Counted from the stretch's first letter, positions 6,909 to 15,110 are shown. The stretch is DNA of 18,385 bases from Bacteroidales bacterium Bact_07 (GCA_001603415.1 LUYY01000054.1:1-18385), one strand, 5' to 3'. Notes: generated by a model from the sequence alone, not told the origin. Numbers and translations are program-made.

Positions 6909-8390
6909 ATGTCGTTCCTGAATGATAAAGTAGTAGCCGAAGGTTTAACCTTTGATGATGTGCTGTTAGTTCCGGCATATTCCGAAGTATTACCACGCAA
7001 TGTAGATCTTACATCGCGGTTTACACGCAACATAACCATTAAAGCTCCGATTGTTTCAGCTGCCATGGATACGGTGACTGAATCGGCCTTGGCCATTGCC
7101 ATTGCTCGTGAGGGAGGTATTGGGGTTATCCATAAAAATATGTCGATTGAGGCACAAGCCCGTCAGGTTCGAGAGGTAAAACGTGCCGAAAACGGCATGA
7201 TCTATGAACCTGTTACCATTCACCCCGATGCTACTGTTGGCGATGCCCTTGCCATGATGAAGGAGTACCGTATTGGAGGCATTCCAGTGGTTAATAGCGA
7301 AAATACGCTTATTGGCATTGTAACCAACAGGGATCTTCGTTTTCAGGAAAACATGCGCACCCCCATTAGGGACGTAATGACCTCTAAAGGGATTATAACT
7401 ACCAGCCAATCTATCGATCTTGAAAAAGCAACCGAGATACTCAAGCAGTATAAAATTGAAAAGTTACCCGTTGTTGACGAGAACAACAAGCTAATTGGTT
7501 TACTCACCTACAAGGATATCACCAAGGTTAAGGATAACCCCAATGCCAGCAAGGACGCAAAGGGTCGTTTAAGGGTTGCTGCCGGCGTTGGTGTTACTGC
7601 CGATACACTTAACCGTGTAAAGGCGCTCTACGAGGCCGATGTTGATGCCGTAGTAATAGATACCGCTCATGGCCATAGCAAAGGCGTAATTGAGATGCTA
7701 AAGCGGGTTAAAAAGGAATTCCCAAAACTCCAAGTAATTGTGGGAAACATAGCCACAGCCGATGCCGCTAAGATGCTTGTTGATGCCGGCGCCGATGCCG
7801 TTAAGGTGGGGATTGGCCCAGGTTCCATTTGCACTACCCGGGTTGTTGCCGGTGTAGGTGTACCCCAACTCAACGCCATCTGGGACGTTGCAAGTGCAAT
7901 TCAAGGCACAGGCGTTCCGGTAATTGCCGACGGTGGAATTCGTTACTCTGGCGATATAGTTAAAGCACTGGCTGCCGGCGCCGATACAATCATGGCTGGC
8001 TCACTATTTGCCGGCGTTGAGGAATCGCCCGGCGAAACCATAATTTACAACGGCCGAAAGTTTAAGTCGTACAGAGGAATGGGCTCGCTCGATGCCATGC
8101 AACAGGGTTCCAAGGATCGTTACTTCCAGGACGTGGAGGATGACATAAAGAAACTTGTCCCCGAAGGCATTGTAGCTCGCGTACCCTATAAAGGAACCCT
8201 TTCCGAAGTATTCTATCAACTCATTGGAGGCCTCCGTGCTGGAATGGGATACTGTGGTGCCCCCAACCTCGAAGCGCTTAAAAAAGCCCAATTTGTGAGG
8301 ATTACCCACGCAGGCATTATCGAGAGTCATCCCCACGATGTGGCAATAACCCGCGAGGCACCTAACTATAGTCGCGATACCAACTATTAA
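6909..8390 (+). CDS. guaB: Inosine-5'-monophosphate dehydrogenase
   Basis: A 493-aa IMP dehydrogenase, which oxidises IMP to XMP with NAD in the committed step of guanine nucleotide synthesis. The N-terminal L-T-F-D-D-V-L-L motif is at 13-20. A pair of CBS domains (about 98-208) is inserted in the barrel, as in most bacterial enzymes; these bind purine nucleotides for allosteric control. The catalytic loop is G-P-G-S-I-C-T-T-R with Cys308. D-G-G-I-R (341-345) and G-M-G-S (390-393) bind the substrate phosphate, and the mobile flap carries R-V-P-Y (424-427). Length and motifs are standard for the family. The envelope operon starts 43 nt downstream without a clear terminator between them, so some read-through is possible. 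Confidence 0.98.
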   Translation: MSFLNDKVVAEGLTFDDVLLVPAYSEVLPRNVDLTSRFTRNITIKAPIVSAAMDTVTESALAIAIAREGGIGVIHKNMSIEAQARQVREVKRAENGMIYEPVTIHPDATVGDALAMMKEYRIGGIPVVNSENTLIGIVTNRDLRFQENMRTPIRDVMTSKGIITTSQSIDLEKATEILKQYKIEKLPVVDENNKLIGLLTYKDITKVKDNPNASKDAKGRLRVAAGVGVTADTLNRVKALYEADVDAVVIDTAHGHSKGVIEMLKRVKKEFPKLQVIVGNIATADAAKMLVDAGADAVKVGIGPGSICTTRVVAGVGVPQLNAIWDVASAIQGTGVPVIADGGIRYSGDIVKALAAGADTIMAGSLFAGVEESPGETIIYNGRKFKSYRGMGSLDAMQQGSKDRYFQDVEDDIKKLVPEGIVARVPYKGTLSEVFYQLIGGLRAGMGYCGAPNLEALKKAQFVRITHAGIIESHPHDVAITREAPNYSRDTNY

Positions 8391-8433
8391 AACCATAGGT
8401 AGTTAGTAATTGTAACCCTAAATTCATAAACCG

Positions 8434-10401
8434 ATGAAAACGGCATTACGTGTAGCTATTTTAACAGCAGGGGTTTTTGTAAGTGTAACCACTTTTGCTC
8501 AACAGCAAAACACTGATATTCTTCTAACCATAAACAACACCCCTGTTACAGCTGATGAGTTTACATCGCTTTACTTGAAAAACACAAAGGCAACGGGTGC
8601 TAAAATTGAAAAATCAACTTTGGATGAATACCTTAACCTTTTTATTAACTTCAAGCTAAAAGTTCAAGCCGCACGCGATGCAGGTATCGATACTCTATCT
8701 TCGTTCAGGAATGAATATAATGGCTATGTTGATCAGCTGGCACAATCGTACCTTATCGACCAGGAAACCCTCAATGCCCTTACCCGTGAGGCTTACCAGC
8801 GCATGAAGGAAGAAGTTAGCGCCAGCCATATCCTCATCAGCATGCCCGAAACTGTAACGGGTACCGATACATTAAATTACTACCAGAAGGCCTTAGAGGC
8901 TCGAACCAAAGTTCTCAAGGGCGAACCCTTTGGCAAGGTTGCCTTAACCACCAGCAACGACCCCTCAGTAAGCCGAAACAACGGCTACCTTGGTTGGTTC
9001 TCGGCCTTTCAGATGGTTTACCCATTTGAAACAGCGGCCTACTCTACACCTGTCGATTCGGTTTCGATGCCGGTTCGCACCCGCTTTGGTTACCATATCA
9101 TTAAGGTTCATGGCCGCCGCCCTGCCAAAGGGCAAATCAAGGTTGCCCATATTATGGTTAGGGTTCAACCCAATGCTTCGCCCCAGGATATGGAAAATGC
9201 TCGCCTTAAAATTGTTGACATTCATAACCGTTTACTAAATGGCGAAAACTTCTCGGAACTAGCCAAAAAGGAATCGCAGGATAATAGCACTGCGCCAAAT
9301 GGGGGTGAGTTGCCCTGGATTCGGTCAGGTCAAATAATACCCGAGTTTGAGGAAGTAGCTTTTTCCCTGAATAATATCGGCGATATCTCCAAGCCTTTCC
9401 AAACTTCGTTTGGATGGCACGTGGTTAAACTACTTGACCGAAAACTCCCCGGTGAATTTGAGGAAATGCTGCCCGAAATTAAAAACCTAATGGGACGCGA
9501 TAGTAGAATTCTTAATGTGCGCATTGCCTTTGTAAACAAATTGAAAAAGGAATATGACGTGAAAGAATTCCCTGCCGATGCCAAAAAGAATCTTTCATCA
9601 CTTCTCGATTCCACTATCTTTAAAGGCGAATGGATAGTGCCTACCCTCAAATCGAATCCAACTTTACTGGTGATAAAGGGAATGAACTACCAACTCGCCG
9701 ACCTGCTAAATTATATCAACCAAAACCAGCAAAAAAGCCGAAATCAAAGCCTGCAGTCGTTCATGAATTTCATTTACACCGATTGGGTAAATCAAACATT
9801 AATTAACTACGAAAAATCACTTTTACCCCAAAAATATCCTGAATTTAAAGGGCTTGCCAACGAATACCTCGAGGGCATGCTACTTTTTGAAATCTCGAAC
9901 CGTGAGATATGGACAAAGGCATCGGATAGCACCGCTCTTAATGCTTACTTTGATAGCAACCGCGATAAATATGTTTGGGGCGATAAGATTTACTTTACCG
10001 TTTATCAAACCTCCAATCAAAAGGTTGGCCAAGCATTGGCAAAAGCACTCAAAAAAACACCAGCTATCGATCCCCATGAGCTTGTAAAAAAGTGGAATAA
10101 GAAGACACAAACGGTTACATTCAGCCAGCAAGTTGGTTTCCCCGATAATCCCACAATTTTAGGGTACAACAAATGGGAATCGGGTATCAACATCACTAAT
10201 GATGCCGATAAAGTGGTTGTGGTTCATATTGATAAAACAACTACCGGCGAGCCTAAAGAGCTAAACGATTGCAGGGCTGAAGTTATATCGGATTACCAAA
10301 ATTACCTTGAGGAATCGTGGATTCAACAGCTTAAAGCAAAGTACAAGGTCGATATCAACACAAACTCTTACAACAAACTACTTGAAAATTTAACCAACTA
10401 A
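8434..10401 (+). CDS. Periplasmic peptidyl-prolyl isomerase with two parvulin domains (PpiC/SurA type)
   Basis: A 655-aa exported protein with a signal peptide (1-22, cleavage near F-A-Q). After a SurA-like N-terminal helical region (about 25-125) come two parvulin domains: about 129-227 (A-S-H-I-L-I with His132, and F-G-Y-H-I-I-K with His221) and about 236-337 (V-A-H-I-M-V with His239, G-G-E-L-P-W, and F-G-W-H-V-V-K with His329). Both keep the two hallmark histidines, so both could be catalytic. The C-terminal 300 residues are charged and helical, without a recognised domain. It is the first gene of a four-gene operon with a SurA-like lipoprotein, SurA and an OstA-like protein, pointing to a role in folding outer-membrane or periplasmic proteins. 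Confidence 0.9.
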   Translation: MKTALRVAILTAGVFVSVTTFAQQQNTDILLTINNTPVTADEFTSLYLKNTKATGAKIEKSTLDEYLNLFINFKLKVQAARDAGIDTLSSFRNEYNGYVDQLAQSYLIDQETLNALTREAYQRMKEEVSASHILISMPETVTGTDTLNYYQKALEARTKVLKGEPFGKVALTTSNDPSVSRNNGYLGWFSAFQMVYPFETAAYSTPVDSVSMPVRTRFGYHIIKVHGRRPAKGQIKVAHIMVRVQPNASPQDMENARLKIVDIHNRLLNGENFSELAKKESQDNSTAPNGGELPWIRSGQIIPEFEEVAFSLNNIGDISKPFQTSFGWHVVKLLDRKLPGEFEEMLPEIKNLMGRDSRILNVRIAFVNKLKKEYDVKEFPADAKKNLSSLLDSTIFKGEWIVPTLKSNPTLLVIKGMNYQLADLLNYINQNQQKSRNQSLQSFMNFIYTDWVNQTLINYEKSLLPQKYPEFKGLANEYLEGMLLFEISNREIWTKASDSTALNAYFDSNRDKYVWGDKIYFTVYQTSNQKVGQALAKALKKTPAIDPHELVKKWNKKTQTVTFSQQVGFPDNPTILGYNKWESGINITNDADKVVVVHIDKTTTGEPKELNDCRAEVISDYQNYLEESWIQQLKAKYKVDINTNSYNKLLENLTN

Positions 10402-10418
10402 ACTAAAAAATGCAATAA

Positions 10419-11258
10419 ATGAACCGACTAGTTTTTTCGCTGATAATTATTACAGGACTCCTTGCAGCCTGCCACAACTCCAAAGAGAGCAGGCCTGTGG
10501 CAAAGGTGTACGACAAATACCTCTACGAAAGCGACCTTCAAAATATTTTCCTTACAAATGTCAACCCAGAGGATAGCATACTTATTGCTAAGGCTTACAT
10601 CGAGAAATGGGTACAAACTCAACTACTACTAAAGCAAGCCGAAAATAACCTTAGCGATAAAGAGAAAAATGTAGCCCACCAGCTGGAAGATTACAGGGCA
10701 TCGCTCCTAATCCACAAGTACGAACAGGTGTATGTAAACCAGAAACTCGACACACTGGTCAAAGATTCCGAGATTGAGCAATACTACTATGCTAATAAGG
10801 ATAATTTCGTTCTCTCGGAGCCAATCGTAAAAGCCCTTTTCATCAAGCTCCGCAAGGAAGCACCCCAAACCCCAAAGATTAGGGAAATATACCGTTCAAA
10901 ACGCCAGGACGACATTCAACTCCTCGATAATTTGGCCTACCAAGCTGCCATTTACTACGATTTTTTTAACGATAAGTGGATACCCTTTTCGGTTATTACT
11001 CGGCAACTACCCTACTCCATCGATGACATCAGGCAGGCCTTTTCAAGGCAATACATCGAGCTGGAAGACGGCAGCTTTATTTACCTGGTATCGTTGCGCG
11101 AGGTTAAAGAACAAGGCGAAATTGCGCCACTCACCTACATCACTAACGAAATCAAACAGCTTATTATAAACTCGCGCAAGCAAAATCTAATTGACCAGCT
11201 TGAGCGCAATTTGCTGATTAAAGCAAAGGATGATCGTAATTTTGAAATCTACAAATAG
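10419..11258 (+). CDS. SurA-like chaperone lipoprotein lacking a recognisable parvulin domain
   Basis: A 279-aa lipoprotein with signal 1-17 and lipobox L-A-A-C (Cys18). The N-terminal part resembles the helical chaperone domain of SurA/PrsA: V-A-K-V-Y-D-K-Y-L-Y-E-S-D-L near the start, an I-E-K-W-V-Q-T-Q-L-L-L helix, and I-E-Q-Y-Y-Y-A-N-K-D-N-F before where a parvulin domain would begin. The following stretch (about 135-230) has the expected length but lacks the H-I-L-I, G-G-x-L-G-W and G-x-H-I-I signatures, so isomerase activity is unlikely. It lies 17 nt after the double-parvulin gene and 7 nt before surA, clearly in the same operon. The likely job is membrane-anchored chaperoning; the client is unknown. 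Confidence 0.75.
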   Translation: MNRLVFSLIIITGLLAACHNSKESRPVAKVYDKYLYESDLQNIFLTNVNPEDSILIAKAYIEKWVQTQLLLKQAENNLSDKEKNVAHQLEDYRASLLIHKYEQVYVNQKLDTLVKDSEIEQYYYANKDNFVLSEPIVKALFIKLRKEAPQTPKIREIYRSKRQDDIQLLDNLAYQAAIYYDFFNDKWIPFSVITRQLPYSIDDIRQAFSRQYIELEDGSFIYLVSLREVKEQGEIAPLTYITNEIKQLIINSRKQNLIDQLERNLLIKAKDDRNFEIYK

Positions 11259-11265
11259 TAAAACC

Positions 11266-12615
11266 ATGAGAGCATTTAGTTTACCTACACTTTTTTTATT
11301 GATTTTTTCGTTCGGCATTAGTTCATACGCACAGGAAAACATTTCTATCGACAAGGTAATTGCCGTGGTTGGGAATGAGCGCATTCTATTGTCCGATGTT
11401 GAGCAAGAACTCCTGCGTATAAAAATGCAGGGCAGTGCCAATGCTAATATCGACCGCTGCCAACTACTCGAGCAACTTTTGATTCAAAAACTACTCATTA
11501 CTCAGGCTAAAATTGACAGCATTCAGGTTAACGAGGGTTCAGTTGAAAGCGAAGTTGACCGACGCTTAAAATACTTTATCAATCAGATTGGTTCAGAAAA
11601 GGCGCTAGAGAACTACTTTAACAAACCAATTTTTGAGATTAAGGACGACCTAAGGGAAATCATTCGCGAGCAGCAGCTTACCCAGCAAATGCAGCGTAAG
11701 ATAGTTGATAAGGTTAAAATAACGCCATCGGACGTAAAGGCCTTTTACAAGAAAATACCAACCGATAGCCTTCCTGAATTACCGTTGCAGTATGAACTGC
11801 AACAAATAGCCATTTACCCTCCCGACGCCGATAAGGCGAAACTGGAGGCCAAGGAAAAACTGCTTGAGATTCGCAACCGTGTTTTGAACGGCGAACGCTT
11901 TGCTACACTTGCCGCACTGTACTCTGAGGATAGAGCCTCGGCAATCAAAGGCGGAGAGTTGGGTTTCCGTTCCCGGGAGGAACTGGTTAAAGCTTTTGCC
12001 GATGCTGCTTTTAACCTAAAGGAAGGTCAAATTAGCCAGGTTGTTGAAACCGAATACGGCCTTCATATCATCCAGATGATTGAGAAGCGAAACGACCAGG
12101 TAAACGTTAGGCATATCCTGCTTAAACCCCAGTTCACATCCGATTTACTCTCAAAAGCAATTCAAAAACTCGATAGCATAGCCAATTTAATTCGATTGGA
12201 CAGCATCACCTTTGAAAATGCTGTACTCCGCTTTTCCGAAGATAAAAAATCAAACCTTAACAAAGGTTTGATGATTAATCCTTTCACCAATACTTCGCTT
12301 TTCGAAAAGGAACAGCTACAGCCTTCCGATTTTTATGCCATAAAGGACTTAAAAGAAGGTGAATTCAGTGCGCCCTTTGAGTCGCGTGACGAGCATGCCA
12401 ATATCGTTTTTAAAATCATTAAGGTAAAACGAATTGTGCCCGCTCATAAGGCAAACCTTAAAGACGATTACGATAAGATTCAGGAGTTGGCAAAATCGAG
12501 CAAAGAAAACGAAATACTGAGGGATTGGGTATCGAAAAAAATAAAGTCGTTCTACATTAGAATTGATGAGGATTTTCACAATTGCGACTTTCAGAGTAAG
12601 GGTTGGATAAAGTAG
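11266..12615 (+). CDS. surA: SurA-type periplasmic chaperone with two divergent parvulin domains
   Basis: A 449-aa exported protein: signal peptide 1-22 (S-Y-A, then Q-E-N), SurA N-domain beginning I-D-K-V-I-A-V-V-G-N-E-R-I-L-L-S-D-V (28-45), parvulin-like domain 1 (about 175-275) and domain 2 (about 280-388), then a C-terminal helix and a conserved-looking C-D-F-x-S-K-G-W tail. Domain 1 has Gln180 where the first hallmark histidine should be but keeps G-L-H-I-I (His267). Domain 2 keeps R-H-I-L-L (His283) but has lost the C-terminal histidine (A-N-I-V-F-K-I). SurA escorts outer-membrane proteins across the periplasm. I chose the ATG at 11266 because it begins a normal signal peptide and follows the previous stop by 7 nt; an upstream ATG at 11230 would overlap the previous gene and bury the signal. 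Confidence 0.88.
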   Translation: MRAFSLPTLFLLIFSFGISSYAQENISIDKVIAVVGNERILLSDVEQELLRIKMQGSANANIDRCQLLEQLLIQKLLITQAKIDSIQVNEGSVESEVDRRLKYFINQIGSEKALENYFNKPIFEIKDDLREIIREQQLTQQMQRKIVDKVKITPSDVKAFYKKIPTDSLPELPLQYELQQIAIYPPDADKAKLEAKEKLLEIRNRVLNGERFATLAALYSEDRASAIKGGELGFRSREELVKAFADAAFNLKEGQISQVVETEYGLHIIQMIEKRNDQVNVRHILLKPQFTSDLLSKAIQKLDSIANLIRLDSITFENAVLRFSEDKKSNLNKGLMINPFTNTSLFEKEQLQPSDFYAIKDLKEGEFSAPFESRDEHANIVFKIIKVKRIVPAHKANLKDDYDKIQELAKSSKENEILRDWVSKKIKSFYIRIDEDFHNCDFQSKGWIK

Positions 12616-12624
12616 CGAATTGAA

Positions 12625-14217
12625 ATGAACTCAATACTTCGTAATTTTTTAGTTTTACCCATTCTGCTGGGAGTGCTATTCACCGCTCAGGCTCAACAAA
12701 AAACCCGAATTAGGTTTGAGGGGGCAAAGAGCATGAAAAACCTCAACATTGATGGCCAAAAGATTATTAGGTATATTGGAAATGTTCGATTCCAGCACGA
12801 GAACACCCGTATAGTTTGCGATAGTGCTTACCACAACCCTGACGATAACTGGTTCGATGCATTTGGTAGTGTTACCATACAACAGGGTTCAACCAGAATA
12901 ACTGGTCAAACTCTTCACTTTGATGGCAAAACCTCCGTTGGTAAGATTACCGGCAAAGAGGTTAAGCTTATCGACGACGAAACCGTATTAACCACACAAA
13001 CCCTTTTTTTTAATTCTAAAACAAACGTTGCATATTACACCACACCGGGCGTAATAACCTCAAAGCAGTCGAAATTAAGCAGCGAACGGGGTTATTTCAA
13101 TAGAACCTCAAACCTCTTATCGTTTGCCGGAAACGTTGTGATGATTGATCCCGATGGAACAATCTACACCGATTCGCTTAGCTACAATACCAAAAATGAG
13201 CTTGCCAACTTTTTCGGGCCTACCCATATCTTTAACAAAGATAATTTCGCCTACTGCGAAAAAGGTTGGTATAACAAGAAGCTTGAGCAAACCAACCTCC
13301 AGCAAAAAGCCTATATTTTAAACAAAGAGAATAAGATTTTTGGGGATAACATTTTCTACGACAAGGCTAACAAGTTTGCAAGGGCTATGGGGAATGTTGT
13401 TCTGATTGACACCTTGAATAAAACCTACATATACGGCCAAAAAGCAAACTACTGGCAGGAGACAGAGCAAGCCGAAATTGCCGAAAATCCTTACCTCATG
13501 CTAATTGACAATAGCGATAGTTTATTCCTAAAAGCTAACTACTTTAAGGTAATTACAAAGAAACTGAAACAGGCAAGCGATTCCACCTTTAGGATTCTAA
13601 AAGCATTAGGTGATGTTGCCTTTTACAGGCGCGATGTTCAAGGTCTATGCGATTCAATGATTTACAACACCCGCGATTCAGCCATCGATATGTTTGTTAA
13701 CCCCATTCTTTGGAACGATGTAAACCAAATGACTGCCGACCACATAACCATCATATCAAAAAATAACAAAATTAACCGAATGGATTTCAACGGTAATGCC
13801 TTTATTACCTCGTTTGAGGAAGATAAGTTTTATAACCAAATAAAAGGAAAAACTATTACTGCATACTTTACCAATGGCAAAGCAGAGAGAATAGATGTGA
13901 ATGGTAATGGTCAGGCCGTTTACTTTATTCGCGATGGCAATGCGCTAACATTGGCAAACCGCTCCGAGAGTGCAAAAATATCCATACAGGTAAAAAACAA
14001 TAAGGTAAGCCGGGTTACATTCCGCGAAAAGCCCTCATCAAACCTTTACCCAATAGCGAAAGTTGAGTTGGAAGATGTTATGCTAAAGGGATTTAAATGG
14101 CATGAGGCTAAACGTCCTTCAAGTAAGTATAGTATTTTGCCTAAAAACTTTAAACCCCAACCGGTTGAACTAGGTGAGAAAAAACGCACGGAAATACTCC
14201 AAAATACAAGCAAGTAG
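12625..14217 (+). CDS. Long OstA/LptA-like periplasmic protein with a ~29-residue repeat
   Basis: A 530-aa exported protein (signal 1-23, A-Q-A then Q-Q) of the OstA/LptA-like family, whose members form a beta-jellyroll that carries lipopolysaccharide across the periplasm. From residue 65 a pattern close to D-S-x-x-Y-N-x4-N-x-A-x3-G-N-V recurs at about 65, 94, 124, 153, 182, 211, 240, 271, 302, 342, 371 and 409, mostly 29 residues apart. The protein is nearly three times as long as E. coli LptA (about 185 aa) and lacks the C-terminal barrel of LptD. The basic C-terminal 35 residues look unstructured. It lies 9 nt after surA as the last gene of the operon. The lipopolysaccharide role is inferred from family and context. 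Confidence 0.82.
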   Translation: MNSILRNFLVLPILLGVLFTAQAQQKTRIRFEGAKSMKNLNIDGQKIIRYIGNVRFQHENTRIVCDSAYHNPDDNWFDAFGSVTIQQGSTRITGQTLHFDGKTSVGKITGKEVKLIDDETVLTTQTLFFNSKTNVAYYTTPGVITSKQSKLSSERGYFNRTSNLLSFAGNVVMIDPDGTIYTDSLSYNTKNELANFFGPTHIFNKDNFAYCEKGWYNKKLEQTNLQQKAYILNKENKIFGDNIFYDKANKFARAMGNVVLIDTLNKTYIYGQKANYWQETEQAEIAENPYLMLIDNSDSLFLKANYFKVITKKLKQASDSTFRILKALGDVAFYRRDVQGLCDSMIYNTRDSAIDMFVNPILWNDVNQMTADHITIISKNNKINRMDFNGNAFITSFEEDKFYNQIKGKTITAYFTNGKAERIDVNGNGQAVYFIRDGNALTLANRSESAKISIQVKNNKVSRVTFREKPSSNLYPIAKVELEDVMLKGFKWHEAKRPSSKYSILPKNFKPQPVELGEKKRTEILQNTSK

Positions 14218-14220
14218 AAA

Positions 14221-14256
14221 TAAAAAAGGAGAGGTTAGCCTCTCCTTAAATTTTTT
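14221..14256. terminator. Bidirectional rho-independent terminator between convergent genes
   Basis: AAGGAGAGG (14226-14234), loop TTAG, then CCTCTCCTT (14239-14247): a perfect 9-bp stem. On the plus strand it is followed by AAATTTTTT (14248-14256), and on the minus strand by TTTTTTA (14227-14221). It ends the envelope operon from the left and the DUF2795 gene from the right. The plus-side T-run overlaps the stop codon of that gene. Confidence 0.9.
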
Positions 14257-14476
14257 AGTACTCATCCTCGTTGAAAAGAAAATCCTCTTTTGTGGGATAA
14301 TCGGGCCAGATATCTTCAATACTCTCATAAATCTCATTATCATCCTCCAACTCCTGAAGGTTTTCTATCACCTCAAGGGGAGCGCCTGAACGGATGGCGT
14401 AATCAATTAATTCCTCTTTTGTGGCTGGCCATGGAGCATCTTCTAACTTGGATGCTAATTCTAATGTCCAATACAT
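14255..14476 (-). CDS. Small acidic DUF2795 family protein
   Basis: A 73-aa protein starting M-Y-W-T-L-E-L-A-S-K-L-E-D-A-P-W-P-A-T, then a helical K-E-E-L-I-D-Y-A-I-R-S-G-A-P, and ending in an acidic tail (D-I-W-P-D-Y-P-T-K-E-D-F and N-E-D-E-Y). I recognise this as the DUF2795 type widespread in Bacteroidota; its function is not known. It has no signal peptide, so it is presumably cytoplasmic. The ATG at 14476 gives the family's usual N-terminus; an upstream in-frame start would add about 20 residues that do not fit. It lies 79 nt after the adenosyltransferase gene on the same strand, with a good promoter of its own in the gap, and ends at the bidirectional terminator. Confidence 0.88.
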   Translation of the reverse strand: MYWTLELASKLEDAPWPATKEELIDYAIRSGAPLEVIENLQELEDDNEIYESIEDIWPDYPTKEDFLFNEDEY

Positions 14477-14533
14477 AGTGCTTTTAGTTTTAAAAAACTG
14501 ATTGACAGTTCGATATAATAACTGACAACCCCA

Positions 14534-14561
14534 CAAATATATAAATTTTTTGGAATTACAA
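14534..14561 (-). promoter_or_regulatory. Candidate promoter of the DUF2795 gene
   Basis: On the minus strand TTG (14561-14559), a 17-nt spacer and TATATTTG (14541-14534) give a full match to TAnnTTTG. The leader to the ATG at 14476 would be about 50 nt. An imperfect inverted repeat (TTGACAGTT against AACTGACAA, one mismatch, 14503-14527) lies in this leader. Confidence 0.45.
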
Positions 14562-15104
14562 GTTAGGTTGCCATTTTATTTGTTCCACCCCAAAATCTTT
14601 GCCAAGTTTGCGGGAAAGGGTAAAAAAGTAATCGCTAAGCCTATTGAGGAACATCACAAGATTTTCCGGTAAGGGGGTATCCTCGGCCAAGTGGGTAACA
14701 AGTCGTTCGGCCCTGCGGCATACCGTTCGGCATATGTGGCAAACCGATACTACCGGATGCCCTCCGGGCAAAACAAATGAGGTTAAAGGCTCTAACTGAG
14801 CATCCATAGCATCTATCTCGTTCTCTAATCGCTGAATATCAGCATCTTCAATTTTGGGAATCTTTACCTTGCAATCGGTGCAGTCGGCAGCCAGAATTGA
14901 TGCGCAATTCATTAACCTATCCTGAACAAAAATAAGGGTATCAATAGTGTGCTTGTCAATATCCTGATCGCGAAGCAGTCCGGTGAAAGCAATTAACTCA
15001 TCTACCGTACCATAGGTCTCGATACGGGGATGATACTTTGGAACACGGGCACCTCCAATTAAAGAGGTCGATCCCTTATCGCCTGTTTTTGTGTATATTT
15101 TCAT
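14556..15104 (-). CDS. pduO: PduO-type ATP:cob(I)alamin adenosyltransferase
   Basis: A 182-aa enzyme that moves the adenosyl group of ATP to cob(I)alamin, making adenosylcobalamin for B12-dependent mutases. The ATP-binding N-terminus is Y-T-K-T-G-D-K-G-S-T-S-L-I-G-G (4-18), followed by Y-G-T-V-D-E-L (31-37), S-F-V-L-P-G-G (109-115), C-R-R-A-E-R (129-134) and F-L-N-R-L-S-D-Y-F-F (152-161), all typical of the PduO/MMAB family. It is cysteine-rich: C-T-D-C at 75-78 and C-H-I-C-R-T-V-C at 122-129. The ATG at 15104 gives the standard M-K-I-Y-T-K-T start; an in-frame TTG at 15125 lies inside the upstream promoter and inverted repeat. No B12-dependent enzyme or cobalamin riboswitch is visible nearby. 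Confidence 0.94.
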   Translation of the reverse strand: MKIYTKTGDKGSTSLIGGARVPKYHPRIETYGTVDELIAFTGLLRDQDIDKHTIDTLIFVQDRLMNCASILAADCTDCKVKIPKIEDADIQRLENEIDAMDAQLEPLTSFVLPGGHPVVSVCHICRTVCRRAERLVTHLAEDTPLPENLVMFLNRLSDYFFTLSRKLGKDFGVEQIKWQPNL

Positions 15105-15110
15105 AGAATA

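Noticed and set aside
8391..8433. Terminator between guaB and the envelope operon
   Set aside because: Only weak, interrupted pairing (ACTA...TAGT) and no T-run are present; the two units may be partly co-transcribed.
11230..11265. Earlier ATG for surA at 11230
   Set aside because: It would overlap the preceding gene by 29 nt and place 12 polar residues before a normal signal peptide that begins at the ATG at 11266.
14174..14389. 71-aa plus-strand open frame across the OstA end and the DUF2795 gene
   Set aside because: It runs through a strong bidirectional terminator and over two recognised genes, with no domain of its own.
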